A DNA stretch of 64,000 nt, from positions 62,001-126,000 of the forward strand of contig JAJDXQ010000043.1 in NCBI GenBank assembly GCA_022823185.1, read 5' to 3'. The notes beneath the pieces are model-generated. The model had not been told where the DNA came from. It saw only the letters and a program-made list of their open reading frames with translations, and ran no database searches. Source of the stretch: Caldilineaceae bacterium (GTDB lineage: Bacteria > Chloroflexota > Anaerolineae > Caldilineales > Caldilineaceae). Below are positions 43,749 through 53,522 of this stretch, in pieces; the stretch's first letter is position 1, and each line of letters begins with the position of its first letter. Made by a program: the position numbers and the translations under genes.

Positions 43749-43777
43749 AAGATAGCACTTCATGTAATTTTGGTCAA
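43749..43777 (-). promoter_or_regulatory. sigma-70-type promoter for the leader-GNAT unit
   Basis: On the minus strand TTGACC (43777-43772), 17-nt spacer, TATCTT (43754-43749). Transcription would start near 43742, ~58 nt before the leader peptide. Confidence 0.8.
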
Positions 43778-43818
43778 GTTCGGCGAGCGACTTTTTGCGC
43801 CAGGCTATTTTGCGACGA

Positions 43819-45603
43819 TTACGTAAGCGGCTCGGAAATCACCTTGTCGAGAATGGCGTTTTCTTCGTTTTCGATCACGGCCTGGACATGTTTAAGAATG
43901 TCGTCCAAAGGCAGTTCCCGGATCTCATCGCCGCGGCGCAGCTTGAGTTCGGCGACACCATTTTTGACGCCTCTCGCGCCGATTGTCAGGCGGAGGGGGA
44001 TTCCGAGCAGGTCGGCGTCATTAAATTTGACGCCGGCGCGTTCGTCGCGGTCGTCATACAGCACCTCGATTCCTGCGTCCTGCAGTTGGGCATAGACCTC
44101 TTCGGCGGTTTCCGTCACTTCGGGCGTACGCCGGGTGGCCAGACTAACCAGATAGAGCTGGTACGGGGCGATCGTTATTGGCCAGACGATGCCGTTATCG
44201 TCGTTGTTGGTTTCGATTACGCTTGCCATGAGGCGGCCGGAGCCGATTCCATAGCAGCCCATCACCATTGGGGCGCTGCCGCCGTCTTCGTCGAGGAAGG
44301 CGGCTTCCATGGCCTCGCTGTACTTTGTCCCCAGCTTGAAGATGTTTCCGACTTCCACGCCGCGCACGGCATTCAGGGGCGCCTGGCAGTTGGGACAGGA
44401 ATGTCCGGCGGCGGCGGCGACCAGGTCGGCGGTCAGGTCGGGTTGATAGTCGCGTCCGCAGTTGACATTTCTGAGATGCCATCCTGCGCGATTGGCGCCG
44501 GCTACCAGGTTGGGGGAACGCGGGATGAGATCGTCGACCACGAGGAGTACTTCGTCTCTGAGAATACCGACAGGTGAACCGTAGCCGGGCTCTGCGCCGA
44601 TGGCGCGAATCTCTTCGACCTGGGCCGGGCGCAGTTGGCGGGCCTTGAGAGCGTTGGTCAGCTTGGTTTCGTTCAGGTCCATGTCGCCGCGAACGACTGC
44701 AAAGACGAACTGCTCCTTTTCCTGGCCATCCTCTTCGATTGTCGCGACGAGGAAGAGGGCTTTGGCTGTGCGGCTCTCGGGAATCTCGAGGAATTCGGCG
44801 AGTGCGGCGATGGTATTGACTTCGGGCGTGGCGACTTCTTCGAGGGGAAGTGCCTCTTCTTCGGCGCGGCTTTCGTCTTCGGGCTTCACGAAGGTAGCAA
44901 CTTGTCGATTGGCCTGGTAGCCGCACGCATCGCAAAGTATAAGCGTGTCTTCACCGACTTCTGTCAGGGCCATGAACTCATGGGCCATCGTCCCGCCCAT
45001 CATGCCGGTATCGCTTTCGACCGCGATGACCTCCAGGCCGGCGCGGCCAAAGATGTTGAAGTAGGCCTGGTAGACAAGTGGGTAGTAACTGTCGAGGCTG
45101 GAGATGTCCGGGTGGAAGGAGTAACCGTCCTTCATCGTAAACTCGCGGACGCGGATCAGGCCGCCCCTGGGTCTGGGTTCGTCTCGGAACTTGGTTTGGA
45201 TCTGGTAGAGCATGACGGGCAGCTGCCGGTAGCTGTTGATAACGCCGGCAGCCAGTTCGGTGATTACTTCCTCGTGGGTCATGCCGAGGACCAGTTCGCG
45301 ACCGTTGCGGTCGGTGAGGCGGGCGAGGTCATCGCCGATTTCATACCAGCGGCCGGTCCGTTTCCAAAGCGCGGCGGGTTGCACGACGGGCATCACGATT
45401 TCCTGGCCGTCGATGGCGTCCATCTCATCCCGCATGATCGCTTCGATCTTTTTCTTGACGCGCAGGCCAAGAGGCATGTATTCGAAGATCCCAGCGGCGA
45501 CTTGACGGACGAGCGCGGCCCGCAACATCAGCTGGTGGCTGCGGACATCGGCGTCGGCGGGGGCTTCTCGCAGTGTCTGGAAAAACAGTTTCGACATGCG
45601 CAT
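43819..45603 (-). CDS. proS: prolyl-tRNA synthetase, bacterial type with editing insertion
   Basis: 594 residues, close to the usual ~570. Class II motifs: motif 2 QTKFRDEPRPRGGLIRVREF near residue 135 then TMKDGYSFH; motif 3 MGCYGIGSGRLMASVIE near 428. The region ~225-400 holds the INS editing domain (ALFLVATIEEDGQEKEQFVF; GYGSPVG; ANRAGWHLRNVN). The anticodon-binding domain runs ~470-560 (QLQDAGIEVLYDDRDERAGVK). It reads towards the GNAT leader. Confidence 0.95.
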   Translation of the reverse strand: MRMSKLFFQTLREAPADADVRSHQLMLRAALVRQVAAGIFEYMPLGLRVKKKIEAIMRDEMDAIDGQEIVMPVVQPAALWKRTGRWYEIGDDLARLTDRNGRELVLGMTHEEVITELAAGVINSYRQLPVMLYQIQTKFRDEPRPRGGLIRVREFTMKDGYSFHPDISSLDSYYPLVYQAYFNIFGRAGLEVIAVESDTGMMGGTMAHEFMALTEVGEDTLILCDACGYQANRQVATFVKPEDESRAEEEALPLEEVATPEVNTIAALAEFLEIPESRTAKALFLVATIEEDGQEKEQFVFAVVRGDMDLNETKLTNALKARQLRPAQVEEIRAIGAEPGYGSPVGILRDEVLLVVDDLIPRSPNLVAGANRAGWHLRNVNCGRDYQPDLTADLVAAAAGHSCPNCQAPLNAVRGVEVGNIFKLGTKYSEAMEAAFLDEDGGSAPMVMGCYGIGSGRLMASVIETNNDDNGIVWPITIAPYQLYLVSLATRRTPEVTETAEEVYAQLQDAGIEVLYDDRDERAGVKFNDADLLGIPLRLTIGARGVKNGVAELKLRRGDEIRELPLDDILKHVQAVIENEENAILDKVISEPLT

Positions 45604-45750
45604 ATCAGTTTATCCTTGTTTCGATTGTCCTTGGTTGCATCTTGCCATGTGATGCCGGTCTTCCGGGCCCATTCGAAGCCCACGGCGGCATCGCGCGGCT
45701 TCGCGTTTTCGAGTATTCTGTTCCTCCACCCGCGTCCAGGCGCGAAGCGT

Positions 45751-46218
45751 TCAACGGGTGGAGGTTGTAGGATCAGGGGAGGACGCTGGCGGCGCGGGAA
45801 TCTCGGAGGATGCCAGACCGGGGTCAGAATTGCGGGGTTTGAGGGCAAGCTGAACAAGAATGCAGGCCTCAATGACATCGAGGCCGTGTTCTTTGGCCCA
45901 GCGGCTGGCGGAGGCGTTCTCGGCGCCCGGTTGGAACCAGACAGCCTGCGCGCCGGCTGCCGCAGCCTGTTCGACGACGGCAGGGGCTTCCGAGGGAGGC
46001 ACAACCATGTTGACGACGGCAGGGTGTTCCGGCAACGCCAGCAGGCTTTTGTAGGCGGTGTCGCCTTCTATCGTCCGCTCGCGGCGATTAACGGGGTAGA
46101 CGCGATAGCCTGATTCTTTGAGTTTCAGGTAGATGCGATTGCCATATTTGGCCCTGTTGTTGCTTGCTCCGACGACGGCCCATACGGGTTCGTTGACGTA
46201 TTTGTCGGTGAGCGACAT
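45751..46218 (-). CDS. CoA-binding (YccU-like) protein
   Basis: 155 residues: VWAVVGASNNRAKYGNRIYL near residue 12, YRVYPVNRRERTIEGD near 38, VVNMVVPPSEAPAVVEQA near 69 and AVWFQPGAENASA near 92. This is the CoA_binding_2 Rossmann pattern. The last ~25 residues are Pro/Ser-rich and disordered. Ligand role uncertain. Confidence 0.87.
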   Translation of the reverse strand: MSLTDKYVNEPVWAVVGASNNRAKYGNRIYLKLKESGYRVYPVNRRERTIEGDTAYKSLLALPEHPAVVNMVVPPSEAPAVVEQAAAAGAQAVWFQPGAENASASRWAKEHGLDVIEACILVQLALKPRNSDPGLASSEIPAPPASSPDPTTSTR

Positions 46219-46711
46219 GTTGTCCTGCTTTGCGTTGCATGTTTTGGAGGCGCGCTTACTCGCTTGGAAGTAAAGTATACGTACGAACGAACGGCTGTGT
46301 CAAAGATTGGCGGGGGTGGACTGTGGTTTGTAGTTTTCGGAATTTCGGTTGGTTGTGGGGGCTCGCGGATGGGTATCGGGGCTGTGCGCGGCGTTTGGCG
46401 GAAAGGGTGGTGCGTCGCGGGGGAACAAGGAGTTTGAGCATGAGCGTGTGTGTTCTGGGGCGGACCAGGGCACGCGGGCGCGGTGGGAGTCTTCGCGACG
46501 ACGACTGAAACAGGAAAGGCGGGTCCTCGGAGGGACTGATGTTTAGGGTCCTTGGATAACTTCGTTGTAGGATGCGGGGCCTTTCTGATATACTTTATTC
46601 ACATTCGGGAGGCCGAGTCCTGTATTCCTGGGTGTTGTTCCTGGCGATCGCGGCGCTGCCGCCGGCGCGATTCAGGAGGCATCAGACTAAAGAAAAGGAG
46701 GATCTGCAACG
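46219..46711 (+). other. intergenic spacer upstream of the acyl-CoA ligase
   Basis: 493 bp of GT-rich sequence without a supported gene. A promoter-like TTGTAG-18-TATACT lies at 46565-46594, 118 nt before the ligase start. Confidence 0.5.
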
Positions 46712-48442
46712 ATGTTTATATACGAACAGAAGCCATGGTTAGAGAAGTACGAAGCAGGTGTGCCGGAGTCGATCGAGTATAACGGCCAGCTCACACACGA
46801 GATGCTGGATGCCTCGGCCCAGACTTACGCCAACCAGGTCGCGACGCGGCTGCTGCTGGCGTATTTGCCGCTGGGAATCACTGTGCAGGCAAAGCAGACG
46901 TATTCCGAGTTGAAAGACTCTGTAGATCGATTCGCCTTTGCCCTGCGCCGAATTGGTTTGCAGCAGGGTGACCGCGTCGCAATCATGCTGCCCAATATTC
47001 CCCAGCAGGTCGTTTCCTATTTCGGCGCTTTGAAGGCCGGCTGCGTGGTCGTCAACACGAATCCGACCTATACGCCGCGCGAGTTGAACCATTTGCTGAA
47101 GGATAGCGGGGCGGCTGCCATCGTCATTTTGAGCGGGTTCCATGAAAGGGTTGCGCAGGCCAAAGAGGATACGGAGCTAAAGCACACGATCGTGACGGAT
47201 GTTCCCGACCCGCTGGGATTTCCCTTCAACAAGCTGGTCGCGAGGAAGGTGCAGGCATCGGGAATGATGACCGAAGTGCCGGACGGGCCGGGCACGTGGG
47301 CGTTCGACAACCTGATCGAAACGAGCGCGCCGAATCCGCCGAGCATTGACGTTTCACCGGATGACGTTGTTTTGTTCCAGTACACCGGCGGCACGACCGG
47401 TTCGCCTAAGGCGGCGATGCTGACGCACCGGAATCTCATGTCGAATGTACAGCAGATCGAGGCGTGGTACCGGGACCTGGAATACGGTGGTGAGAGGATG
47501 TTGGGCGCGATTCCCTTTTTCCATGTATACGGAATGACGGTGGCGATGCTCTTCTCCATTTATACGGGCGCGGAGCTGATCGTAACACCTGATCCGCGCC
47601 AGACCGATCTGGTCCTGGATATATTGCAGCGTGAGAAGGTGACGATGTATCCCGGCATCCCAACGATGTATACGGCGATCATCAACCATCCCAAGGTGGA
47701 TGACGCTGATTTGCGCTCGATCAAGGCTTGTCTTTCGGGCGGGATGTCGTTGCCGGTCGAAATTCAGCGCCGCTTTGAACAACTAACGGGCGGCAAATTG
47801 GTGGAGGGCTATGGTCTTACGGAGACTTCGCCGGTGGCCTGCGCCAACCCGATCAACGGACTCCGGAAGGAAGGGTCGATCGGTTTCCCGGTGCCGAGCA
47901 CAGAGGTTGCGATCGTCGGCCTGGACGCGAATGAGGAGGGTGCGTTCGAGGCCGTGGCCGCGGGTGAGGAAGGTGAGCTGATCGTCCGAGGGCCCCAGGT
48001 GATGAAGGGGTATTGGAAGCGGCCGGATGAGACGGCAGACTCGATCACCGAGGAAGGCTGGTTCCACACGGGTGACATTGCGCGCATGGATGAAGACGGG
48101 TGCCTCTACATCGTAGACCGCAAAAAGGACTTGATAATCGCCAGCGGGTACAACATCGTGCCTAGAGAGGTGGAAGAGGTACTCTACATGCACGAGGCGG
48201 TGCAGGAGGCGGTGGTTGCAGGCGTGCCGGATGCGATTCGAGGTGAAACTGTAAAGGCGTACATTGTGTTGAAAGCGGGACAGCAGAGTACGCAGGACGA
48301 GATTACGACATTCTGCCGGGAGCATCTGGCGCCGTACAAGGTTCCCAGGGTCGTGGACTTCCGCGACGAGCTGCCGAAGAGCCAGGTGGGCAAGATTCTG
48401 CGGCGCGTGCTGGTCGAGGAGGAGAAGAGCAAGATGGCGTAG
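46712..48442 (+). CDS. fadD: long-chain acyl-CoA ligase (FadD-type)
   Basis: Activates fatty acids as adenylates then CoA thioesters. 576 residues, ATG behind AAAGGAGG. AMP-binding P-loop LFQYTGGTTGSPKAAMLTHR near residue 220, GYGLTETSPVACANP near 368, the hinge GWFHTGDIARMDEDGCLYIVDRKKD near 450-474 with Asp and Arg of the A8 motif, and the catalytic Lys in LPKSQVGKILRRVL near 560. All key residues are present. Confidence 0.93.
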   Translation: MFIYEQKPWLEKYEAGVPESIEYNGQLTHEMLDASAQTYANQVATRLLLAYLPLGITVQAKQTYSELKDSVDRFAFALRRIGLQQGDRVAIMLPNIPQQVVSYFGALKAGCVVVNTNPTYTPRELNHLLKDSGAAAIVILSGFHERVAQAKEDTELKHTIVTDVPDPLGFPFNKLVARKVQASGMMTEVPDGPGTWAFDNLIETSAPNPPSIDVSPDDVVLFQYTGGTTGSPKAAMLTHRNLMSNVQQIEAWYRDLEYGGERMLGAIPFFHVYGMTVAMLFSIYTGAELIVTPDPRQTDLVLDILQREKVTMYPGIPTMYTAIINHPKVDDADLRSIKACLSGGMSLPVEIQRRFEQLTGGKLVEGYGLTETSPVACANPINGLRKEGSIGFPVPSTEVAIVGLDANEEGAFEAVAAGEEGELIVRGPQVMKGYWKRPDETADSITEEGWFHTGDIARMDEDGCLYIVDRKKDLIIASGYNIVPREVEEVLYMHEAVQEAVVAGVPDAIRGETVKAYIVLKAGQQSTQDEITTFCREHLAPYKVPRVVDFRDELPKSQVGKILRRVLVEEEKSKMA

Positions 48443-48519
48443 GCACAGATTCGGCGGGGCAGGTATGGGCCGGAACTGGACAACGAGGCGCCAAAAGGCG
48501 AATACACGGGGCTCGGCAT

Positions 48520-48548
48520 TTGACAGTATGGAGGCCGACTCGTATGAT
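48520..48548 (+). promoter_or_regulatory. promoter for tRNA-Leu
   Basis: TTGACA (48520-48525), 17-nt spacer, TATGAT (48543-48548), ending 13 nt before the tRNA 5' end. Confidence 0.85.
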
Positions 48549-48561
48549 TACAGTCGGTTGC

Positions 48562-48647
<86 letters not shown>

Positions 48648-48653
48648 GAGAGG

Positions 48654-48688
48654 GATGTGCGAGTCGTGAACTCGCACATCTTTTTTTT
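48654..48688 (+). terminator. intrinsic terminator of tRNA-Leu
   Basis: GATGTGCGAGT, short loop, ACTCGCACATC then eight T. Confidence 0.93.
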
Positions 48689-48726
48689 GTTGAAAGGGGA
48701 GCTGCGGTGTGCGAGGCGCGGCCGGT

Positions 48727-50019
48727 CTATTTGTCGAGGTGGGGGAGGGCTTTGATTCCCGGGTAAGAGGCGATGGGGCCCAAGTCCTCTTCGATGCGAA
48801 GCAACTGGTTGTATTTGGCGACGCGATCGCTGCGAGCAGGGGCACCGGTCTTTATTTGGCCGGTGTTGAAGGCCACGACGAGGTCGGCGATCGTGGCGTC
48901 TTCGGTCTCGCCGGAGCGGTGGCTGACGACGGCGGCCCAGCCTGCGCGGTGACTCATTTCAATGGCGGCGACGCTTTCGGTGAGCGTGCCAATTTGATTG
49001 ACTTTGCAAAGGAGGGCGTTGCAGGCCCGCAGTTCGATGGCACGTTCAATGCGCTTCACATTTGTCACCAGCAGGTCGTCTCCGACCAGTTGGACGCGCT
49101 GGCCTACGGCGTCGTGGAGCTGCTGCCAGCCGTCCCAGTCGTCTTCGGCCATGCCGTCTTCGATGGAGATGATGGGGTAGCGGGCGCACCAGTCGGCCAA
49201 GAGGTCGACAAGCTCTTTGCTGGACAGCTCGATGCCCTCGATGTCTAGTTGGTACCGTTCAGTCTCCTCATCGTACAGCTCGCTTACGGCGGGATCGAGG
49301 GCGATATAAACGTCTTCGGCGGGACGGTATCCGGCCTTTTCGATCGCCTGCAGGATCACCTCGAGCGCGGCGGCGTTTCCTCCAAGACTTGGAGCGAAAC
49401 CGCCTTCATCGCCGACGTTTGTGCTGAAGCCTGCGTCGTGGAGAACCTCTCTTAGAGTGTGATAGATTTCGGCGCCCCAGCGGACTCCTTCTGAAAAGGA
49501 GGGCGCGCCGGTTGGCATCACCATGAATTCCTGGAAGTCGGTGCTGTTCACGGCATGTTTGCCGCCGTTGAGAATGTTCATCATGGGGACGGGAAGCGCG
49601 TGGGCGTTGACGCCGCCGAGATAGCGGTAGAGCGGGAGGCCGGCGGCGGAGGCGGCGGCCTTGGCGACGGCAAGGCTGACGCCCAGAATTGCATTCGCGC
49701 CCAGCTTGCTCTTGTTCTCCGTGCCGTCCAACTCCAGCATGAAACGGTCGATGGTAACCTGGTCGAGTGCGTCTGCGCCGATCAGTTCTTCGGCGAGGAT
49801 GGTGTTGACATTGTGGACGGCCTGCAAGACGCCCTTGCCGCCATACGTCAGCTCGTCGCCATCGCGTAGCTCGACGGCTTCGTGGACGCCGGTGCTGGCG
49901 CCGCTGGGCACGGCCGCGCGCCCGATGGCGCCGCCGCTCAACTGAATTTCGACTTCGACGGTGGGGTTGCCCCGGCTGTCCAAGATTTGGCGTCCGATTA
50001 CGGTTTCGATAAGAGTCAT
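48727..50019 (-). CDS. eno: enolase (phosphopyruvate hydratase)
   Basis: 430 residues from ATG at 50017-50019 (GGGGAAA upstream); the longer reading adds an unsupported N-terminus. Metal and catalytic motifs: QILDSRGNPTVEVEI near residue 10, VPSGASTGVHEAVELRDGD near 38, SIEDGMAEDDWDGWQQL near 287, GDDLLVTNVKRI near 314, ALLCKVNQIGTLTE with the catalytic Lys near 342, and SHRSGETEDATIADL near 370. A core glycolytic gene. Confidence 0.96.
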   Translation of the reverse strand: MTLIETVIGRQILDSRGNPTVEVEIQLSGGAIGRAAVPSGASTGVHEAVELRDGDELTYGGKGVLQAVHNVNTILAEELIGADALDQVTIDRFMLELDGTENKSKLGANAILGVSLAVAKAAASAAGLPLYRYLGGVNAHALPVPMMNILNGGKHAVNSTDFQEFMVMPTGAPSFSEGVRWGAEIYHTLREVLHDAGFSTNVGDEGGFAPSLGGNAAALEVILQAIEKAGYRPAEDVYIALDPAVSELYDEETERYQLDIEGIELSSKELVDLLADWCARYPIISIEDGMAEDDWDGWQQLHDAVGQRVQLVGDDLLVTNVKRIERAIELRACNALLCKVNQIGTLTESVAAIEMSHRAGWAAVVSHRSGETEDATIADLVVAFNTGQIKTGAPARSDRVAKYNQLLRIEEDLGPIASYPGIKALPHLDK

Positions 50020-50238
50020 CAGCGTTTCCCCTGATTTTGAAAGTTGTGGCGGTTCCCACTGTTCTGGCCGGTGGGAATCGGTTTGGCGCATTGCATCCGG
50101 CTGGCAGCGCGGCCATCGCGCTGCGCAAGCAAACTTGTAAAAAAGCCGAACAGTCAGTATGCTATGCCACGACCAATTGGCGCACGCTGCGAACCTGCTG
50201 GGTTGGCGGCAGAGCTGTGACAGAGAAGAGTATACCGC

Positions 50239-51432
50239 ATGTCATTCATTTACCTGGATCATTCGGCAACGACACCTTTGCGCGACGAAGCGTGGGCCGC
50301 GATGGCGCCCTATTTCGGTTCAACTGAAGAGAAAGATACCCCGAATTACGGGAATCCGTCCAGCATTCATCGCGCCGGTCGTGCAGCCCATGCTGGGATG
50401 AGCGAGGCGCGGCGCACGATCGCAGAGATTCTGGGGGCGGATTCGGGCGAGATCATATTCACCGGATGCGGAAGTGAAAGCGATAATTCGGCGCTGCGGG
50501 GCATCGCGCTGGCCCGGCGCAAGCAGTGCGGCGCAAATCGCATCATCACGAGCGCGGTCGAGCATCATGCAGTGCTGTACACGGCTGAGGATCTGAAGGA
50601 CTTCTTTGGATTTAAATTGACTTTGCTCCCGGTGGACGGCGAGGGCCTGGTGGACGAGAGTGACCTGGCGGAGGCGCTGGGCGACGGGTCTGACGTTGCG
50701 GTAGTCAGCGTGATGTACGCGAATAACGAGATAGGCAGCGTGCAGCCGATCAGCGGGCTGGGCGCGCTGTGCCGGGAACGGAACGTGCCGTTTCACACTG
50801 ATGCTGTGCAGGCGGCAGGAAAGTTGCCGCTGGATGTCGAAGCGTTGCAGGTGGATGCGCTGAGCGCAAGCGCCCACAAGTTTTACGGCCCGAAGGGCGT
50901 CGGCTTTCTGTACTTGCGGCGGGGTACTCCGTTTCACCCATTTCTTACCGGGGGCAGTCATGAAGGCAGGCGACGGGCCGGGACGCAGGATGTACCGGGC
51001 ATCGTAGGCATGGCCACGGCGCTGGCCCAGTGCGATTCGGAACGAGACCGTGAAATGGCCCGTCTGCGCCAGTTGCGGGACCGGATCATTGGCACTCTCT
51101 TGGAGACAGTTCCCGGTGTGCGGCTTACCGGCAGCAGGTCGCAGAGGCTGGCGAATCATGCGAGTTTCACGATACGCGACGCAGAGGCGGAAGGGATTCT
51201 GATCGCGCTTGATTTGGCCGGAATCGCAGCCAGCAGCGGCAGCGCTTGCACGAGCGCGCGGCAACAGCCGAGCCACGTTTTGGAGGCGATCGGTGTCCCG
51301 GCTGACGAACTGGCCGGCGGGTTGCGGCTTAGCCTTGGCCTGAGCAACAACGCGGGCCAGATCGAGCTGCTCCTGGAAAAGCTGCCGGAAATCGTTGAGA
51401 AGCAGCGACAGATCGCGCCTGCTCCTCTTTGA
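50239..51432 (+). CDS. cysteine desulfurase (NifS/IscS type)
   Basis: 397 residues. IYLDHSATTPL at the N-terminus, TGCGSESDNSALRG near residue 75, SAVEHHAVLYT near 109 (His stacking on PLP), HTDAVQAAGKLPLDV near 187, PLP-lysine in SASAHKFYGPKGVG near 215 and the sulfur-carrying Cys in SSGSACTSARQQPSHVL near 334. The SGSAC-T-S pattern is IscS/NifS-like. Supplies sulfur for Fe-S clusters or tRNA thiolation; no isc/suf partners are nearby. Confidence 0.92.
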   Translation: MSFIYLDHSATTPLRDEAWAAMAPYFGSTEEKDTPNYGNPSSIHRAGRAAHAGMSEARRTIAEILGADSGEIIFTGCGSESDNSALRGIALARRKQCGANRIITSAVEHHAVLYTAEDLKDFFGFKLTLLPVDGEGLVDESDLAEALGDGSDVAVVSVMYANNEIGSVQPISGLGALCRERNVPFHTDAVQAAGKLPLDVEALQVDALSASAHKFYGPKGVGFLYLRRGTPFHPFLTGGSHEGRRRAGTQDVPGIVGMATALAQCDSERDREMARLRQLRDRIIGTLLETVPGVRLTGSRSQRLANHASFTIRDAEAEGILIALDLAGIAASSGSACTSARQQPSHVLEAIGVPADELAGGLRLSLGLSNNAGQIELLLEKLPEIVEKQRQIAPAPL

Positions 51433-51477
51433 CTTGTTCTGACGTTTCCTTAGCGGCAAGGGCTACTCCTGACCGGC

Positions 51478-52047
51478 ATGCGCAGTTCTCCTCGAAATCG
51501 TCCTCAACAGGTCCAAGCCGGGGGCCACGGTCTGACGCTTGTTGGCCTTCTAAGTCTTGACCTGCCCGCGATCCTCAGCGCGCTCTTTGTCGTGGGCACG
51601 CTCATCCCTTCATCACTTATCGTTACCCTTGGCTACCTGCCACTTGGCTTCCTGTACGGGACGGGGGGCCAGGGCAATATGGACCGGCTCGTCTTCGAAG
51701 GAGCGGAGATCCCGCTGGTAGCGGCCGTCGCCGGCGTCGTCCTGCTTGTGGCGGGGCCAACGTTGTACTGGCGCGTCCAGCATTTCCGCCAGATTTTGCA
51801 TGCCCCTACACTGGTTCATGGTCAGATTCGGAGCCTGAATTTCAATCCCCTGGAGTTCAGCGTTGACTATGTGTACTGGTTCCAGCAGCAGGCCTATGCG
51901 GGCCGCAATGTGATCCGGCGCAATCACCGGCGCGAAAAGCGGGAAAGTTTGCGTCCGGGCCAAGACATCACGGCGCTGGTCGACGGTTTTGAGCCGGAGG
52001 CTTCTATCGTGCTGGAGCTGTATACGCGCGGGGACGGCGGAAGGTAG
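51478..52047 (+). CDS. membrane protein, DUF3592-like
   Basis: 189 residues. Two hydrophobic segments: roughly residues 20-55 (a long hydrophobic hairpin, LTLVGLLSLDLPAILSALFV) and 80-98 (LVAAVAGVVLLVAGPTLYW). The C-terminal part resembles DUF3592: TLVHGQIRSLNFNPLEFSVD, YVYWFQQQAYAGRNV, and RPGQDITALVDGFEPEASIV. Function unknown. Confidence 0.65.
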   Translation: MRSSPRNRPQQVQAGGHGLTLVGLLSLDLPAILSALFVVGTLIPSSLIVTLGYLPLGFLYGTGGQGNMDRLVFEGAEIPLVAAVAGVVLLVAGPTLYWRVQHFRQILHAPTLVHGQIRSLNFNPLEFSVDYVYWFQQQAYAGRNVIRRNHRREKRESLRPGQDITALVDGFEPEASIVLELYTRGDGGR

Positions 52048-52296
52048 GGGTGAAGGCAGGGCGGCCCGCGGGGAGCTTCCTGGGGCGTGGGAGGTTGCCG
52101 AACTGCAGTGGTCAGAGTTCAGTGGACGGCGGAGCAGACATAGGGGGATGGCAGATTGCGGTCGGTTTCAGGGTACGCGTGGGAAATAAGGCAGAATTCC
52201 CCTGCTGAACCGTCTTGAATGCCCCGGTTTTGGACTGGACCCCGTCTGCCTTGCGATACGCACGAAGCGGCGCTGTTGCGTTATACTTAACCCGGT
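52048..52296 (+). repeat. spacer with CTGCAGTGGTCAG-type repeat
   Basis: 52103-52130 carries CTGCAGTGGTCAGAGTTCAG then TGGACGG, the same family as 8905, 15045 and 63591. Confidence 0.5.
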
Positions 52297-53427
52297 ATGG
52301 ATCTTGACTGGACGTACAAGCCGCGCCGCCGACGCCGCAAAGGGTGTCTGCTATGGAGCGGTTTGGCCCTGCTCTTAGCCGTCTATCTGTACATACAGCG
52401 CCCGGACTGGCTAATCAGGCAGGCGCCGCCGCCCGTGACGACGCCTACACCCAGCGCGCTCTACTGGCAGACGAAGGCGGAAGCGCACATTGCCGCCGGC
52501 AATTTCGGTGAGGCCGCGTCTGCGTTGCAGCGAATGGCGGAACTTGAGCCGGAGAACGCGGATCCCCTGGTGGCGCTGGCGAAGTTGCGATTGATGGCGC
52601 GGCAGACTGAGCAGGCGTATGAGCTCACACAGGAGGCGGTGCGGCTCGAGGACAAAAACGTAGCAGCGCTGGCGATGCATGCGCGGGTACTGGACTGGCT
52701 TGGCAGATACGATTCCGCCAGTGATTTTGCTTTTCAGGCGCTTGAATTGGAGCCCGATAACGCCGACGTGCTGGCCATTCTGGGGGAAATTTACAGCGAC
52801 GTAGGAAACTATGCGGTTGCGTCGGATTACCTGGAAGAGGCGCTCGCGGTCGACCCCGAAAATGTGATGGCCCGCCGCAACCTGGGATATCTCCACGAGG
52901 TTCAGCGAGATCACGAAAGGGCCATCGAGGAGTACGGACGCGCGGTTGAACTGGCGCCGAATCGGCCTGATCTGTACATTGAGCTGGGAAGACAGTACGA
53001 GCGTCTGGAAGAGTGGGAGCTGGCCATCAGCAGCTATGAAAAGGCCGTGAATGTGGGGGAGACCGCATTTGCGCTGGACGCTCTTGGCTGGGCGTTGTGG
53101 CAGAGCGGCGACCATTTGCAGTCGTTGCGCGTTTTGCGCCGGGCAGCGGAGTTGGAGCCGGAGAACGGCCTTGTGCTGGCCCACCTCGGCATGGCCTACT
53201 ATCGCCGTCTCAATTATGAGAGCGCAGCAGAAACGCTGGAAGAGGCGATGGTCTATTTGAAGGAGGCTGAGGTCAACGCCCAGTTTACCTTGACCCTGGG
53301 ACTTTCCCACGTCTACAAGAAACCACAGGATTGCGAGTCGGCCATACGCTGGCTGCGGGAGACTCTGGAGTTCGCGCCGGGGCTTTCGTCGGCGCTGCAC
53401 GGATTGCGCCGATGCAACGCCAGCTGA
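52297..53427 (+). CDS. membrane-anchored TPR protein
   Basis: 376 residues. A basic N-terminus (YKPRRRRRKG) precedes one span GCLLWSGLALLLAVYLYIQ, then at least seven TPR units from residue ~50, for example AHIAAGNFGEAASALQRMAE, AKLRLMARQTEQAYELTQEA, LGEIYSDVGNYAVASDYLEE and LGRQYERLEEWELAISSYEK. An extracytoplasmic scaffold is likely. No enzymatic domain. Confidence 0.82.
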   Translation: MDLDWTYKPRRRRRKGCLLWSGLALLLAVYLYIQRPDWLIRQAPPPVTTPTPSALYWQTKAEAHIAAGNFGEAASALQRMAELEPENADPLVALAKLRLMARQTEQAYELTQEAVRLEDKNVAALAMHARVLDWLGRYDSASDFAFQALELEPDNADVLAILGEIYSDVGNYAVASDYLEEALAVDPENVMARRNLGYLHEVQRDHERAIEEYGRAVELAPNRPDLYIELGRQYERLEEWELAISSYEKAVNVGETAFALDALGWALWQSGDHLQSLRVLRRAAELEPENGLVLAHLGMAYYRRLNYESAAETLEEAMVYLKEAEVNAQFTLTLGLSHVYKKPQDCESAIRWLRETLEFAPGLSSALHGLRRCNAS

Positions 53428-53522
53428 TCTACTGCCGCCCCGGCTTTCAGGGTTGTATTCAATAGCCGCTACGCGAAATCAGGTCGCCAAGGCGGTCTCG
53501 TAGGACCGCACTGCCATCATAT

